Below are positions 25,422-33,851 of a stretch of DNA of 64,000 nucleotides, piece by piece. Every line of letters starts with the position of its first letter. Positions within the stretch are counted from its first letter, which is position 1. The DNA comes from Burkholderia sp. SRS-W-2-2016 (GTDB lineage Bacteria; Pseudomonadota; Gammaproteobacteria; Burkholderiales; Burkholderiaceae). The DNA lies in assembly GCF_001931485.1 (NCBI RefSeq), contig NZ_MSDV01000003.1:101879-165878 (forward strand), written 5' to 3'. The notes beneath the pieces were generated by a model. That model was not told where the DNA came from and ran no database searches. It worked only from the letters and a program-made list of their open reading frames with translations. Made by a program: the position numbers and the translations under genes.

Positions 25422-26714
25422 ATGGCACCCGCGTCGAGGAGCCTCAATACCCGCGCAGTCGTCGCGGCGGTGATCGGCAACGCGCTCGAATGGTACGACT
25501 TCACCGTATTCGGTTTTCTGACGGTGGTGATCGCCCAGCTGTTCTTTCCGTCCGCCAGCGACTATTCGTCAATTCTCCTGACTACCGCAACCTTCGGCGT
25601 CGCGTTCGTGATGCGGCCGATCGGCGGCATCGTGCTCGGACTCTACGCGGATCGCGCCGGCCGCAAGGCGGCGCTGTCGCTGGTGATCGCGTTGATGACG
25701 CTCGGCATTTTGCTGCTCGCACTGGCGCCGCCGTATTCGGCGATCGGCATCGCGGCGCCGTTGATCGTCGTGCTCGGGCGTCTGTTGCAGGGCTTTTCCG
25801 CCGGCGGCGAGTTCGGCAGTTCGACCGCGTTGCTGATCGAGGCGGCGCCGTTCTCGAAGCGCGGCTTTTACGGCAGCTGGCAGATGGCGAGTCAGGCCGC
25901 GGCGCTGCTGCTCGGCGCGGTGGTCGGCGCGTTGATTACGCGCGGTTTGTCGCCCGATGCGCTGAAGTCGTGGGGCTGGCGCGTGCCGTTCATCATCGGT
26001 TTGATCATCGGGCCGGTCGGCTTTTATATTCGCCGCCATCTGCGCGATTCCGAAGTCTTTCTGCTCGCGCAAAAGAACGCGCCGCGCGCGACGCTGCGCG
26101 AAGTGTTCGCGAGCCATAGCCGCAACGTGCTGTGCGGCCTGGGCGCGGTGATCGCGCTGACCGTGACGATCTATGTGCTGATCACCTATCTGCCGACCTT
26201 CGCGGTCAAGCAGCTGAAGCTGCCGTTCGCGCAGTCGTTCTATGCGGTGATCGTCGGCAATCTGCTGTTGACCGTGCTGTCGCCACTGACCGGTGCGTGG
26301 TCGGACCGGATCGGCCGCAAGGGGTTGTCGCTGTGGTCGCTGGTGCTGACCTTCGTGCTGATCTACCCGCTGTTCGCGTGGCTCGCGGCCGAGCCGAGCG
26401 TGTCGAAGCTGGTGCTCGTGCAGGCGGTGCTGTCGATCACGCTATCGGGCTACTACGGTCCGTTCGGCGCGTTGATCGCGGAGCTGTTTCCGGCCAATGT
26501 GCGCTCGACCGGTTTGTCGCTCGCTTATAACGTCGCGGTGATGGTGTTCGGCGGCTTCGGGCCGTTCGCCGTCACGTGGCTGATCAAGACCACCGGCTCG
26601 CCGCTCGCGCCGGTGTGGTACGTGATGGCGGGACTCGCGCTGTCGATTGTCGCGGTCGCTTGTATTCCGGGGCAGCGGCATGTCGATCTGGATGCGCAGC
26701 GCAAGCCGGCTTGA
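25422..26714 (+). CDS. MFS transporter of the metabolite:H+ symporter (MHS) type
   Basis: A 430-residue inner-membrane carrier with about 12 hydrophobic segments. The N-terminus GNALEWYDFTVFGFL is diagnostic of the MHS family (citrate, proline/betaine, shikimate, alpha-ketoglutarate carriers). The DRAGRKAALS loop between helices 2 and 3 and DRIGRKGLSL in the second half are the MFS signature motifs. GGEFGSS matches the conserved helix 5 motif. Citrate or another carboxylate is plausible but unproven. The start at 25422 was chosen because GGAGAG lies 6 bases upstream; the longer frame adds 42 residues unlike the family. Confidence 0.9.
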   Translation: MAPASRSLNTRAVVAAVIGNALEWYDFTVFGFLTVVIAQLFFPSASDYSSILLTTATFGVAFVMRPIGGIVLGLYADRAGRKAALSLVIALMTLGILLLALAPPYSAIGIAAPLIVVLGRLLQGFSAGGEFGSSTALLIEAAPFSKRGFYGSWQMASQAAALLLGAVVGALITRGLSPDALKSWGWRVPFIIGLIIGPVGFYIRRHLRDSEVFLLAQKNAPRATLREVFASHSRNVLCGLGAVIALTVTIYVLITYLPTFAVKQLKLPFAQSFYAVIVGNLLLTVLSPLTGAWSDRIGRKGLSLWSLVLTFVLIYPLFAWLAAEPSVSKLVLVQAVLSITLSGYYGPFGALIAELFPANVRSTGLSLAYNVAVMVFGGFGPFAVTWLIKTTGSPLAPVWYVMAGLALSIVAVACIPGQRHVDLDAQRKPA

Positions 26715-26758
26715 GTTTTCTTTGCGTTTCCGTTTGGCTGACGACAGCGTGTTTGTTT

Positions 26759-28378
26759 CTAACGCTGCGCGTTCAACAACGGCGGCCGCCGGTCGAACCA
26801 CGGCCGCGCCGCTTCGAGTTGCGCGGCGAGTCTGAACAGCGTCGCCTCGCCGCCGACGCGCGCCGCGAACTGCACGCCGATCGGCAGTCCGCGCGCGTTC
26901 CAGTACAGCGGCACCGACATCGCCGGCTGCCCGCTCAGGTTGAACAGTTCCGTGCAGCCGGCCCACGCGAACGCCTTGTTCGACGTTTCGTGCAGCAGTT
27001 TTTTCATCAGCGCTTCGAGCGGCATCGTCGTGACCGCGCGCATCTGCGCGCGCTCCAGCGAGGTGGGGTGCATTTCGCCGATCTTGATCGGCGCGGCCGC
27101 GAGCGTCGCGCACAGCAGCACGTCGTAGCGGTTCAGCAGATCGGTCAGGCGTTCGGTGATGCGGCGCTGTTCTTCGAGCGCGGCCGGCAAACCCTGTTCG
27201 CCGAGCTTGCGGCCGACGTGCGCCATCGTCCACGTCGAAATTTCGAACTCGTTGCGCTGCGGTTTGTGACCGGTGATGCGCTCCGCGTTCAGCACCAGGT
27301 CTTCGGCGCTCACCGACCACAGCGTCAGAAACGCGTGACGGACCGCCGCGAAATCGATGCCGAGCGACACCGGTTCGACCCGATGGCCGAGCGATGCCGC
27401 GAGCTGCGCGGCGTCGTCGAGCGCGGCGCGCGCATCGGCCGATAACGACGGCGCGAGCATCGGCTCGGTCACGTACGCGACCGTCAGCGGTTTGCACGGC
27501 TCGCGGCTTGCGCCGAGGAACGTGCCGGGCGCGCCGGTGGCGCGCTCCGCATTGCCCGACAGCAGATCGAGCAGCAGCGCGCTGTCGCGCACGCTGCGCG
27601 AAATCGCGAGGTCGACGCCGAGCTCGCCCGGGCCGGGCTCACTCGCGCGCGGTACGCGGCCGCGCGACGGTTTCAGGCCGAACAGTCCGCAGCACGACGC
27701 CGGAATGCGGATCGAGCCGCCGCCGTCCGACGCGTGCGCGAGCGGCACGATGCCGGCCGCGACCGCCGCCGCGGCGCCGCCGCTGGAGCCGCCGGGCGTG
27801 TGATCGAGATTCCACGGATTGCGGCACGGGCCGAATAGTTCGGTCTCCGTATAAGGCATCTGGCCGAGCTCGGAGGTGCTGGTCTTCGCGAAGATGTTCA
27901 GGCCGGCCGCTCTGGCGAGCGCGACGACCGGCGCGTCCTGGCCTGGAATGAAATGGCGGTAGTGGCGGCTGCCCATCGCCATTCGCAGGCCGGCGACCGG
28001 CGACAGATCCTTGATCATGAACGGCACGCCGGCGAGTGCGGCGTGGGTGGGGAGTGTGTCGGCGGCCTCGCTGCCACTCGCGCTGGCGGCGTTCATTCCG
28101 TCCACACCGTTCACGCCAGTCGCACCATTCGCACCATTCGCGTCGTTCGGGCGATTCGCATCTTGCGCGCTGTCGGCGTCGTTCGCGCGGGCGGCGTCGG
28201 CGCGCGATGCACGCTGGCGGGCCGCGTCGTAATCCTTCAATACCACCGCGTTGATCGCGGGGTTGACCGCTTCGGTGCGCGAGATTGCCGCGTCGATCAA
28301 TTCGCGCGCGCTGACCTGGCGCGTGCGCACGAGTTCGGCAAGGCCGATGGCGTCATGAGCGAGATAGTCTGATTGCAC
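26759..28378 (-). CDS. Amidase-signature family hydrolase with an Asn/Ala-rich insertion
   Basis: A 539-residue amidase. The Ser-cisSer-Lys triad is visible: Lys123 in PFMIKDLSP, the cis Ser in TPGGSSGG (198-199) and nucleophile Ser222 in [12 protein letters not shown]. Residues about 60-108, between the first helices and the conserved HAALAGVPF, form a low-complexity insertion rich in Asn, Asp, Ala and Gly, encoded by 9-base-like repeats; most amidases have a short loop there. The GTG start at 28378 is preferred because the longer frame runs into the terminator of the upstream gene, and GAGGG lies about 10 bases ahead. The amide substrate is unknown; it is a cytoplasmic enzyme by sequence. 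Confidence 0.87.
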   Translation of the reverse strand: MQSDYLAHDAIGLAELVRTRQVSARELIDAAISRTEAVNPAINAVVLKDYDAARQRASRADAARANDADSAQDANRPNDANGANGATGVNGVDGMNAASASGSEAADTLPTHAALAGVPFMIKDLSPVAGLRMAMGSRHYRHFIPGQDAPVVALARAAGLNIFAKTSTSELGQMPYTETELFGPCRNPWNLDHTPGGSSGGAAAAVAAGIVPLAHASDGGGSIRIPASCCGLFGLKPSRGRVPRASEPGPGELGVDLAISRSVRDSALLLDLLSGNAERATGAPGTFLGASREPCKPLTVAYVTEPMLAPSLSADARAALDDAAQLAASLGHRVEPVSLGIDFAAVRHAFLTLWSVSAEDLVLNAERITGHKPQRNEFEISTWTMAHVGRKLGEQGLPAALEEQRRITERLTDLLNRYDVLLCATLAAAPIKIGEMHPTSLERAQMRAVTTMPLEALMKKLLHETSNKAFAWAGCTELFNLSGQPAMSVPLYWNARGLPIGVQFAARVGGEATLFRLAAQLEAARPWFDRRPPLLNAQR

Positions 28379-28452
28379 GGCTAAAGGGCCCTCGCGGTCG
28401 ATGTCGGTTTGGCTGCCGGGCTGGCCGTCGCGCGGGTCCGGCGCCGCGAATG

Positions 28453-28486
28453 AAAAAAGACGGTGCGTCGCCGACACACCGTCTTT
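28453..28486 (-). terminator. Intrinsic terminator of the dienelactone hydrolase gene
   Basis: Stem AAAGACGGTG (28456-28465) pairs with CACCGTCTTT (28477-28486) and T-residues follow on the minus strand. It separates the hydrolase gene from the amidase gene and makes any amidase start upstream of it unlikely. Confidence 0.88.
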
Positions 28487-28541
28487 CGGAGCGTACCTGA
28501 ATTGCGGCGGCTAGCGCAGGCCGCGCCGCGGCGCCCGTGAA

Positions 28542-29240
28542 TTACATCCGCTCGCCGAGGAACGTCAGCGTGCGGCCATGCGCCAACGCGGAAGCGTGCT
28601 GGTTGTACGACGCGCGCTCCGAGCAGTTGAAGCCGTGGTCGGCGTTCGGGTAGATGTTGAACTGCGCGTCCGCGCGGCCGGCGAAGCGTTCCTGAATCTG
28701 GCCGATGTCCGACATCGGAATGTGCGCGTCGAGTTCGCCGTAGTGGAACTGGATCGGCACCTTCACGTCCGCGGCCTTGTCCAGATGCGTGTGGATGCCG
28801 CCGCCGTAGTAGGCGATCGCGGCGTCGACCGAACCGGCCGCCGCGGCGAGATACGCGAGCCGGCCGCCGAAGCAGTAGCCGATCGCCGCGACCTTGCCGG
28901 TCACTTCCGGCAGCGCGCGCAACGCGGCGGCGGCCGAGCCGATGTCGGCGACCGCGTCGTCGAGCTTGGTCTTCTGCATCAGTTCGATGCCTTTTTCGCG
29001 GTCCTTGCCGTCATACGTCAATTCGACGCGCGGCTGCACGCGCCAGAACACATCCGGCGCGAGCGCGACATAGCCGTCCGCCGCGTACTGATCCGCGACC
29101 GAGCGGATATGGCTGTTCACGCCGAAGATTTCCTGAATGATGATGACCGCCGGGCCCTTACCGCCCTTCGGCAGCGCGAGGTAGCCGCCGAAACTGTCGT
29201 CGCCGGCGGGGATGTCGATCCATCGGGAAGTCGTGCTCAT
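28542..29240 (-). CDS. Dienelactone hydrolase family protein
   Basis: A 232-residue alpha/beta hydrolase. The cysteine nucleophile elbow is GYCFGG, and the catalytic His is in YPNADHGFNC, with an Asp before it in the GELDAHIPMSD region. Classic members open dienelactone in chlorocatechol degradation, but many relatives act on other lactones or esters, so the substrate here is open. No signal peptide is seen. The start MSTTSR at 29240 has GGAGA five bases upstream and is preferred over an ATG four codons earlier. It is a single gene with its own terminator. Confidence 0.9.
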   Translation of the reverse strand: MSTTSRWIDIPAGDDSFGGYLALPKGGKGPAVIIIQEIFGVNSHIRSVADQYAADGYVALAPDVFWRVQPRVELTYDGKDREKGIELMQKTKLDDAVADIGSAAAALRALPEVTGKVAAIGYCFGGRLAYLAAAAGSVDAAIAYYGGGIHTHLDKAADVKVPIQFHYGELDAHIPMSDIGQIQERFAGRADAQFNIYPNADHGFNCSERASYNQHASALAHGRTLTFLGERM

Positions 29241-30300
29241 GCTGTTCTCCATAGACTCGCGCGAGCGCCGCGCGAGGTCGGTGTGTACGAAACGCCAGAG
29301 GCCCGAGGCCCCTGAAGCGGGCGGTTAGTTTGCCATCAAAAGAACCCGCTTGCAGTAAGGCTGGGCGGGGCCTTGCGCCATGCATCGCGCGATCGGGTTT
29401 TCGTAAGGCGATTGAAAAAAGGCCGCGCATTCTTTTCTCTGTGACGACATCTGCGGCTGCGGTTGGCGCGATCGCAAGCGCGGGTGAAAAGCTCCCGGCA
29501 TTGCGCGGAAAACATGGCGCCAACCGATGACGGATACGTTTGCGCGCGCATCGAAACGGCAGTTGAACGCACGATCGACGGCGGCGCGCCGGAACAGAAT
29601 CGGGCGTGAATCAAGACAGTTTTGTGACGGCGTGCGCGCGACGCGTTTGCCACTGCGCGTGGCGATTGTCGGCGTTACGTTCGGAGTGCTATCGGCTGAC
29701 GGGGATCGAACCGGTTGTGGATGTGCGGCATCCGCATAGTTGGGACTGCCACGTATGTTGCCGGCGCCGCATTTCCGGGCCGGCGGGAGCGCGCAATTCT
29801 TGAGTTATGGAAAACCCGCGTGTGCGCAACGCCGCATTGAAGCAATGAGAAGAGTGTGGATTTAAGTTTGATTTAATCTTTTTCGGCATGCTCACAAAGC
29901 TGTGCGGCGCGCCACATTTTCGAGTTGAAAAAACCTTCGAATCGCGCGCGCTTCAAGCCTGAAAAACTCTGAATCCGTGCTTGCGGTGAAACACATCAAT
30001 TAGCGGAAACCCGCACCAGGCGTGGCTTTCCGGCCCACTCGCCGACCCCGTGAGCGACTCACATGGGAACAACGCTATTAGTGTTGTTCCCACTTTCTCA
30101 AAAAACTCCCCCAAATTAATTTGATCACCTACACTTGCGCGCAAGTACGGGTTGCCAATCGCCACAAACGGTTCGGCAAACGTGCGGGCCAAGTGCATGA
30201 ACGATGCAACCGGCGTGGTCGTCCACGGGACTGAACGACACGAGTTTGGGAAGCGGGGCACAGGGCGATTACGTTGTTTTGACCGAAACTGGAGACTTAC
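29241..30300. other. One-kilobase gap upstream of the branched-chain amino-acid binding protein
   Basis: No convincing gene on either strand; short frames lack ribosome sites and family features. Local AT-richness rises from about 29850. Three inverted repeats cluster at 30065-30146 in front of the binding-protein gene. No tRNA or known RNA family was recognised. Confidence 0.5.
30065..30146. promoter_or_regulatory. Cluster of three inverted repeats upstream of the amino-acid binding protein gene
   Basis: First, GGGAACAAC and GTTGTTCCC arms (30065-30073, 30083-30091) surround nine bases. Second, the palindrome CAAATTAATTTG lies at 30112-30123. Third, the palindrome ACTTGCGCGCAAGT lies at 30133-30146. 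They sit 155-236 bases upstream of the start and are good candidates for regulator binding. Confidence 0.5.
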
Positions 30301-31446
30301 ATGAACATCAAAATTCAAAAGCTGTTGCCGATCAGCGCCGCGGCGATGCTGTTCGCGACGTTGGCAACATCGGCCGCTGCCGACACGGTCGTCAAGATCG
30401 GTCACGTTGCGCCGTTGACTGGCGGTATCGCTCACCTGGGTAAGGACAACGAAAACGGCGCGCGCCTCGCCGTCGAGGAAATCAACGCGAAGGGTCTGAC
30501 GATCGGCGGTCAGAAGGTCACGCTGCAACTCGACGCACAGGACGACGCGGCCGACCCCCGCACGGCCACGCAGGTTGCGCAGAAGCTCGTCGACGACAAG
30601 GTCGTCGCCGTGGTCGGCCACCTGAATTCGGGCACCTCGATTCCGGCATCGAAGATCTATAGCGATGCGGGCATCGTGCAGATCTCGCCGTCGGCGACGA
30701 ATCCGGCTTATACGCAGCAAGGCTTCAAGACGACGTACCGCGTCGTCGCGACCGACGCTCAGCAAGGTCCGGCACTCGCGAACTACGCGGCCAAGGATCT
30801 GAAGATCAAGTCGGTGGCGATCGTCGACGACTCGACCGCGTACGGCCAGGGCCTCGCGAACGAATTCGAAAAGACCGCGAAATCGCTCGGCCTGAAGGTC
30901 GTTTCGCACGACGCGACCAACGACAAGGCGGTCGACTTCCGCGCGATTCTGACCAAGATCAAGGGTGAAAATCCGGACGCGATCATGTACGGCGGCATGG
31001 ACGCAACCGGCGGCCCGTTCGCGAAGCAGGCGAAGCAGCTCGGCCTGCGCGCGAAGGTGCTGGCGGGCGACGGCGTCTGTACCGACAAGCTGTCGGATCT
31101 CGCCGGCGACGCAACCGACAACATCGTCTGCTCGGAAGCCGGCATGGCGCTCGAGAAGATGGCGGGCGGCAAGGCGTTCGAAACCAAGTACGAGAAGCGC
31201 TTCGGTCAGCCGATCCAGATTTACGCGCCGTTCACGTATGACGCGGTGTACATCATCGTCGACGCGATGAAGCGCTCGAACTCGACCGATCCGGCGAAGA
31301 TCCTCGCGGCGATGCCGGCGACCGACTACAAGGGCGTGATCGGCGAAACGACCTTCGACGCGAAGGGCGATCTGCAACACGGCGTGATCTCGCTGTACAA
31401 CTACAAGTCGGGCAAGAAGACGCTGCTCGACGTCGTGAAGATGTAA
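30301..31446 (+). CDS. Branched-chain amino-acid ABC transporter substrate-binding protein (LivK/LivJ-like)
   Basis: A 381-residue periplasmic binding protein. A signal peptide covers about residues 1-27 (SAAA before DTVVKIG). The mature part follows the Leu/Ile/Val-binding pattern: GHVAPLTGGIAHLGKDNENGARLAVEEIN, the VVGHLNSGTSIPAS ligand loop, and SPSATNPAYT. GGAG precedes the ATG at good spacing. No permease or ATPase genes are adjacent, as is common for Burkholderia liv binding proteins, so it must serve an importer encoded elsewhere. An intrinsic terminator follows. The codons are strongly biased to preferred forms, which suggests high expression. Confidence 0.93.
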   Translation: MNIKIQKLLPISAAAMLFATLATSAAADTVVKIGHVAPLTGGIAHLGKDNENGARLAVEEINAKGLTIGGQKVTLQLDAQDDAADPRTATQVAQKLVDDKVVAVVGHLNSGTSIPASKIYSDAGIVQISPSATNPAYTQQGFKTTYRVVATDAQQGPALANYAAKDLKIKSVAIVDDSTAYGQGLANEFEKTAKSLGLKVVSHDATNDKAVDFRAILTKIKGENPDAIMYGGMDATGGPFAKQAKQLGLRAKVLAGDGVCTDKLSDLAGDATDNIVCSEAGMALEKMAGGKAFETKYEKRFGQPIQIYAPFTYDAVYIIVDAMKRSNSTDPAKILAAMPATDYKGVIGETTFDAKGDLQHGVISLYNYKSGKKTLLDVVKM

Positions 31447-31493
31447 ATCCGGTATGAGCGAAGGCGCTTAGCCGTCCTTCGTTTCGCTGGTTG

Positions 31494-31529
31494 AAGGCAC
31501 GCGGGCCGCGAGGCTTGCGTGCCTTTTTT
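31494..31529 (+). terminator. Intrinsic terminator of the binding-protein gene
   Basis: Stem AAGGCACGC (31494-31502) pairs with GCGTGCCTT (31517-31525), followed by a T-run. It lies 48 bases after the stop. Confidence 0.9.
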
Positions 31530-31674
31530 ATTTTTCTCAGGTTTCCTACGCGTTGCCGGTTTTCTGTCGGTCGCTACGCTATGGATCCCGAACTATGTTT
31601 CGGGATCTGCTGGGCGCGATTTAGTGCGGCGCTATTGCGCGGCGATTGTCGAGAGTCGCGCGCGGCAGCCACTC

Positions 31675-31719
31675 GCGCCAATTGCGCCAATTGCGCCAAT
31701 TGCACCAATTGCGCCAAGC
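31675..31719. repeat. Five 9-base tandem units
   Basis: Units of GCGCCAATT begin at 31675, 31684 and 31693; GCACCAATT at 31702 and a partial GCGCCAAGC at 31711 complete the run. The array is intergenic. The 374-base gap holds only this array and two terminators. Confidence 0.8.
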
Positions 31720-31729
31720 GGCGCGACAT

Positions 31730-31761
31730 AAAAAAATGGCGAGCCGGTTGCCCGGCTCGCC
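31730..31761 (-). terminator. Intrinsic terminator of the repeat lipoprotein gene
   Basis: Stem GGCGAGCCGG (31738-31747) pairs with CCGGCTCGCC (31752-31761) over four bases. The minus strand continues with ATTTTTTT. It lies 60 bases after the lipoprotein stop. Confidence 0.9.
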
Positions 31762-31820
31762 ACCCTCCCTATGGCGCTTATTTCTGCCGCGCCTTTATAT
31801 GCTGTCGTTCTTCTTGTTGA

Positions 31821-33593
31821 TCACTTCTTCGCCGTGAGGTTGGTGAGGCCGCTCAGCAGGCCGCCGCCGGAGCTGCTGCCGGTGCTGCCGCTGGCGGTAC
31901 TCGCGACGCCGCCGACGGTTGTCGTCAGCGTGCTCGTGACCGTGGTCAACAGCGTGGTGACCGGCGCGAGCGCACTGCTCGCGCCGCTCGTGCTGCCGCT
32001 ACCCGAGCTGCTGCCGGTCGCCGAGCCGAGCGCGCCGGTCAGCGACGTCACCGCCGCCGTCACCGGGGCGAGCGGATTGCTGCTGCCGCCGCTGCCCGAA
32101 GTCGCGCCGCTCAGTGCGCTGGTGAGCGTGCCGGTCACCGTCGTGACGACATTGGTCAGCGGCGCCAACGCGCTACCCGCGCCGCTGCTGCCGGAGCCGC
32201 TGAGCGTGCCGGTCAGCGACGACACCACATTGGTCAGCGGCGCCAACGCGCTACCCGCGCCGCTGCTGCCGGAGCCGGTAAGCGTGCCGGTCAGCGACGA
32301 CACCACATTGGTCAGCGGCGCCAACGCGCTACCCGCGCCGCTGCTGCCGGAGCCGCTGAGCGTGCCGGTCAGCGACGACACCACATTGGTCAACGGCGCC
32401 AACGCGCTACCCGCGCCGCTGCTGCCGGAGCCGCTGAGCGTGCTGGTCAGCGACGACACCACGTTGGTCAACGGCGCGAGCGGGCTGCCGCTGGTGCCGC
32501 TGCCGCCGGTCAGGCCGCCGCTCAGCGTGCTCGGCAGCGCGGTCAGCAGGCTGGTCACCGACGCGAGCGGGTCGCTCGACGTGCCGCTGCCGCCGCCCGG
32601 ATTCAGCAGGCCCGTCAGGCCGGACAGCGGATTGCCGCTGCTGCTGCCGCCGGCGGTCAGCAGGCCGCCCGCGGACGTCACCGTGTCGCCGAGTTTCGTG
32701 ACGACGTTGCCGAGGTTCTGGCCGATCGGATTGTCGGTGGCGCTGCTGATCTTGTTGCCGGCGCTGTCGAGGCCGTGACCGAGCGTCGACAGCAGGCCGT
32801 TCAGCGGCGCGCCGAGGCCGGTCGTGTCGCCGACGGTCTGGGTCGTTTGCGCGAGCGTCGCGGTGATCGGCGTGATCGCGGTGCTGACGCCCTGCGTGAG
32901 TTGCTGGACCGGGCCGATCGACAGCGCGGTGCCGAGTTCGGTGCCGACCGTGGTCACCGTGTTGCCGAGTGTCGACACGACGCTGCCGAGCGGCGTCGTC
33001 AGCGGGCTGAGCGCCGAGGTCGAGCCGGTGCCGAGGCTGGTCACCAGCTGGCCGGCGCTGTTGACCGCCTGGCCCGCGTCGGCGACGAGGTTTCCGCTGC
33101 TGGAGAGGGTAGTGCCGAGCGGATCGGTCGAATTGCCGAGCTGGCCGAGGCCGTTCGCGACGCCGCTGCCGAGCGCGGTCACGCCGTTGCCGAGGTTGGT
33201 GACGACGCCGCCGAGCGCATCGGTGGTCGCGGCGTTGGTGCCGGGGATCGACGTCGAGCTGATCTGGCTGCCGACCGCCGACACGGTCTGGCCGGTCGCG
33301 GTGACGACGTTGCCGGTGTTCTGCACGACGACACCGACGGGGTTGGCGCTGGTGGTGCCGCTGCTGGAGCCGCTGCTTGAACCGCTGCTTGAGCCACTGC
33401 TCGACCCACTGCTCGACCCACTGCTCGACCCACTGCTCGACCCACTGCTCGACCCACTGCTCGAACCACTGCTCGACCCCCCGTTCGCGCCGCTCGGGAT
33501 GGTCGGTTGCTTCAGCGTGCTGCCGCAACCGGTGAGGACGATTATCGATGACAGGCACAGCGCGCCGGCTGTCAGTTTGAATGTGCGATGCAT
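31821..33593 (-). CDS. Large repetitive surface lipoprotein
   Basis: A 590-residue predicted lipoprotein. The signal peptide ends in a lipobox VLTGC with Cys23 as the lipid-bearing residue. A stalk of about ten SSSG units follows. The body consists of Gly/Ser-broken amphipathic segments such as LGNTVTTVGTEL. In the C-terminal half there are four full copies and one diverged copy of a 26-residue unit (SALAPLTNVVSSLTGTL plus a GSGSSGAG linker). A hydrophobic, non-repetitive end (LLSGLTNLTAKK) closes the chain. No enzyme domain is visible. Similar Burkholderia proteins are often labelled collagen-like, but there is no Gly-X-Y pattern here. GGGGAG precedes the start at 33593. It is likely cell-surface or periplasmic. 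Confidence 0.8.
   Translation of the reverse strand: MHRTFKLTAGALCLSSIIVLTGCGSTLKQPTIPSGANGGSSSGSSSGSSSGSSSGSSSGSSSGSSSGSSSGSSSGSSSGTTSANPVGVVVQNTGNVVTATGQTVSAVGSQISSTSIPGTNAATTDALGGVVTNLGNGVTALGSGVANGLGQLGNSTDPLGTTLSSSGNLVADAGQAVNSAGQLVTSLGTGSTSALSPLTTPLGSVVSTLGNTVTTVGTELGTALSIGPVQQLTQGVSTAITPITATLAQTTQTVGDTTGLGAPLNGLLSTLGHGLDSAGNKISSATDNPIGQNLGNVVTKLGDTVTSAGGLLTAGGSSSGNPLSGLTGLLNPGGGSGTSSDPLASVTSLLTALPSTLSGGLTGGSGTSGSPLAPLTNVVSSLTSTLSGSGSSGAGSALAPLTNVVSSLTGTLSGSGSSGAGSALAPLTNVVSSLTGTLTGSGSSGAGSALAPLTNVVSSLTGTLSGSGSSGAGSALAPLTNVVTTVTGTLTSALSGATSGSGGSSNPLAPVTAAVTSLTGALGSATGSSSGSGSTSGASSALAPVTTLLTTVTSTLTTTVGGVASTASGSTGSSSGGGLLSGLTNLTAKK
32121..32500. repeat. 78-base tandem repeats inside the lipoprotein gene
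   Basis: The marker CCGGAGCC recurs at 32191, 32269, 32347 and 32425, exactly 78 bases apart. Units are almost identical at DNA level, so the array expanded recently or is kept uniform by recombination. Each encodes 26 residues, so copy-number change keeps the frame. Confidence 0.9.
33358..33480. repeat. 12-base tandem repeats encoding the Ser-Gly stalk
   Basis: About ten units of a 12-mer (plus-strand CTGCTCGACCCA type) encode SSSG. Several consecutive copies are identical. Length variation would stretch or shorten the stalk without a frameshift. Confidence 0.9.
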
Positions 33594-33851
33594 GTTGGGC
33601 TCCCCTCGTAATATGGAAATTGCTAGGGGAGCTAACTGCAAAGCCTATGCCAATTTTATGGGCAGCCGGGCGGCAAGAGAAAACCCATATGAATCAAAGT
33701 GTTGATGGCGAATGGCCCACGCCGTCAAGGACGCGGAAAAGGAATGTGTCGCGGAACACGGCCGCGCGTGGGGCCGCGCGTAACGTAACGTAAGCGAGCC
33801 GCTTTCGTATCGCACCCGCGTGCGCCGACCGATAGCCGGCGCGCGCTCGCG

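Noticed and set aside
28387..28477. Amidase start at 28477
   Set aside because: It would place the first codons inside the terminator of the dienelactone hydrolase gene; the GTG at 28378 fits family start and spacing.
29527..29739. Possible small gene in the 1 kb gap before the amino-acid binding protein
   Set aside because: No ribosome site, low-complexity basic translation, and no recognisable family.
33358..33480. CRISPR-like array
   Set aside because: The 12-base units are contiguous without spacers and lie in a coding frame.
31821..33593. Collagen-like protein
   Set aside because: There is no Gly-X-Y periodicity; the repeats are SSSG and a 26-residue amphipathic unit.
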